Below are positions 45,962 through 45,988 of a stretch of DNA of 45,988 nt, piece by piece. The position numbers and the translations under genes were made by a program. Location of the stretch: contig JAFGSO010000075.1 in assembly GCA_016934605.1 (NCBI GenBank), forward strand, positions 1 to 45,988, given 5' to 3'. This DNA is from Calditrichota bacterium (GTDB lineage: Bacteria; Calditrichota; Calditrichia; RBG-13-44-9). The notes beneath the pieces are model-generated. The model was not told the origin of the DNA, made no database searches, and saw only the letters and a list, made by a program, of their open reading frames with translations. Every line of letters begins with the position of its first letter. Within the stretch, counting starts at the first letter, position 1.

Positions 45962-45988
45962 GACATTCAGTTTACTTTTCATTAATCA

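Overview
The window looks like a carbohydrate-utilisation region of an FCB-group Gram-negative bacterium. Five exported proteins end in the FlgD-like / T9SS type A sorting domain with the NYPNPFN signature, and there is a PorV/PorQ-type outer membrane protein, a TonB-dependent receptor and aromatic-ended beta-barrels. This combination is common in Calditrichota, Marinimicrobia, Ignavibacteriota and KSB1-type lineages; I cannot place it more precisely. The standard code applies, because TAA, TAG and TGA all end intact genes.

Layout. (1) 1-8573 (+): the tail of an unidentified gene, then a NagB/PIG-L fusion, an exported phosphodiester glycosidase (NAGPA domain), a HAD hydrolase and a GH38-like mannosidase. 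(2) 26670-8849 (-): one long co-directional run of nine genes: TonB-dependent receptor, 681-aa sorting-domain protein, PorV-like protein, two small outer membrane barrels, a 656-aa propeller-like protein, a family 10-like glycoside hydrolase (GHL10/DUF187), a ROK regulator and a 1663-aa four-module propeller-like protein. It has a sigma70-like promoter, an operator-like repeat over the start site and a clear intrinsic terminator. No SusD-like protein is visible. (3) 30246-27182 (-): an FAD-dependent oxidoreductase overlapping a second GHL10 protein by ATGA. (4) 30370-37705 (+): a carboxylate-type permease, a HyuA-like hydantoinase/oxoprolinase subunit, a DUF5009/HGSNAT-like membrane acetyltransferase and a third GHL10 protein whose sorting domain is cut off by an in-frame TAA. 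(5) 45794-37929 (-): a sodium:solute symporter broken by an in-frame TGA, an AAC(3)-family acetyltransferase, a phosphohexomutase, a GH94 phosphorylase most like chitobiose phosphorylase, and NanE.

The enzymes converge on amino sugars and mannose. GH94 would release a sugar 1-phosphate (GlcNAc-1-P if the substrate is chitobiose), the mutase would give the 6-phosphate, NanE would add ManNAc-6-P to the same pool, and the PIG-L plus NagB fusion could deacetylate and deaminate it to fructose-6-P; no NagA is seen. NAGPA, the HAD protein and the GH38-like enzyme suggest a mannose- and GlcNAc-containing, possibly phosphodiester-bearing, glycan. A 21-bp imperfect inverted repeat (TTAGTWAG-N5-TTAACTWA) lies in front of three transcription units (receptor operon, FAD/GHL10 operon, mutase operon) and is a good candidate for the ROK regulator's operator.

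The gaps between operons are filled with many different short degenerate tandem repeats (TATAGGG, GGATAAGGG, GATACAAG, AGAGCATAG, CCAGTATC and CAGGATT types) and with hairpins. These produce several spurious ORFs and in places form the 3' ends of genes.
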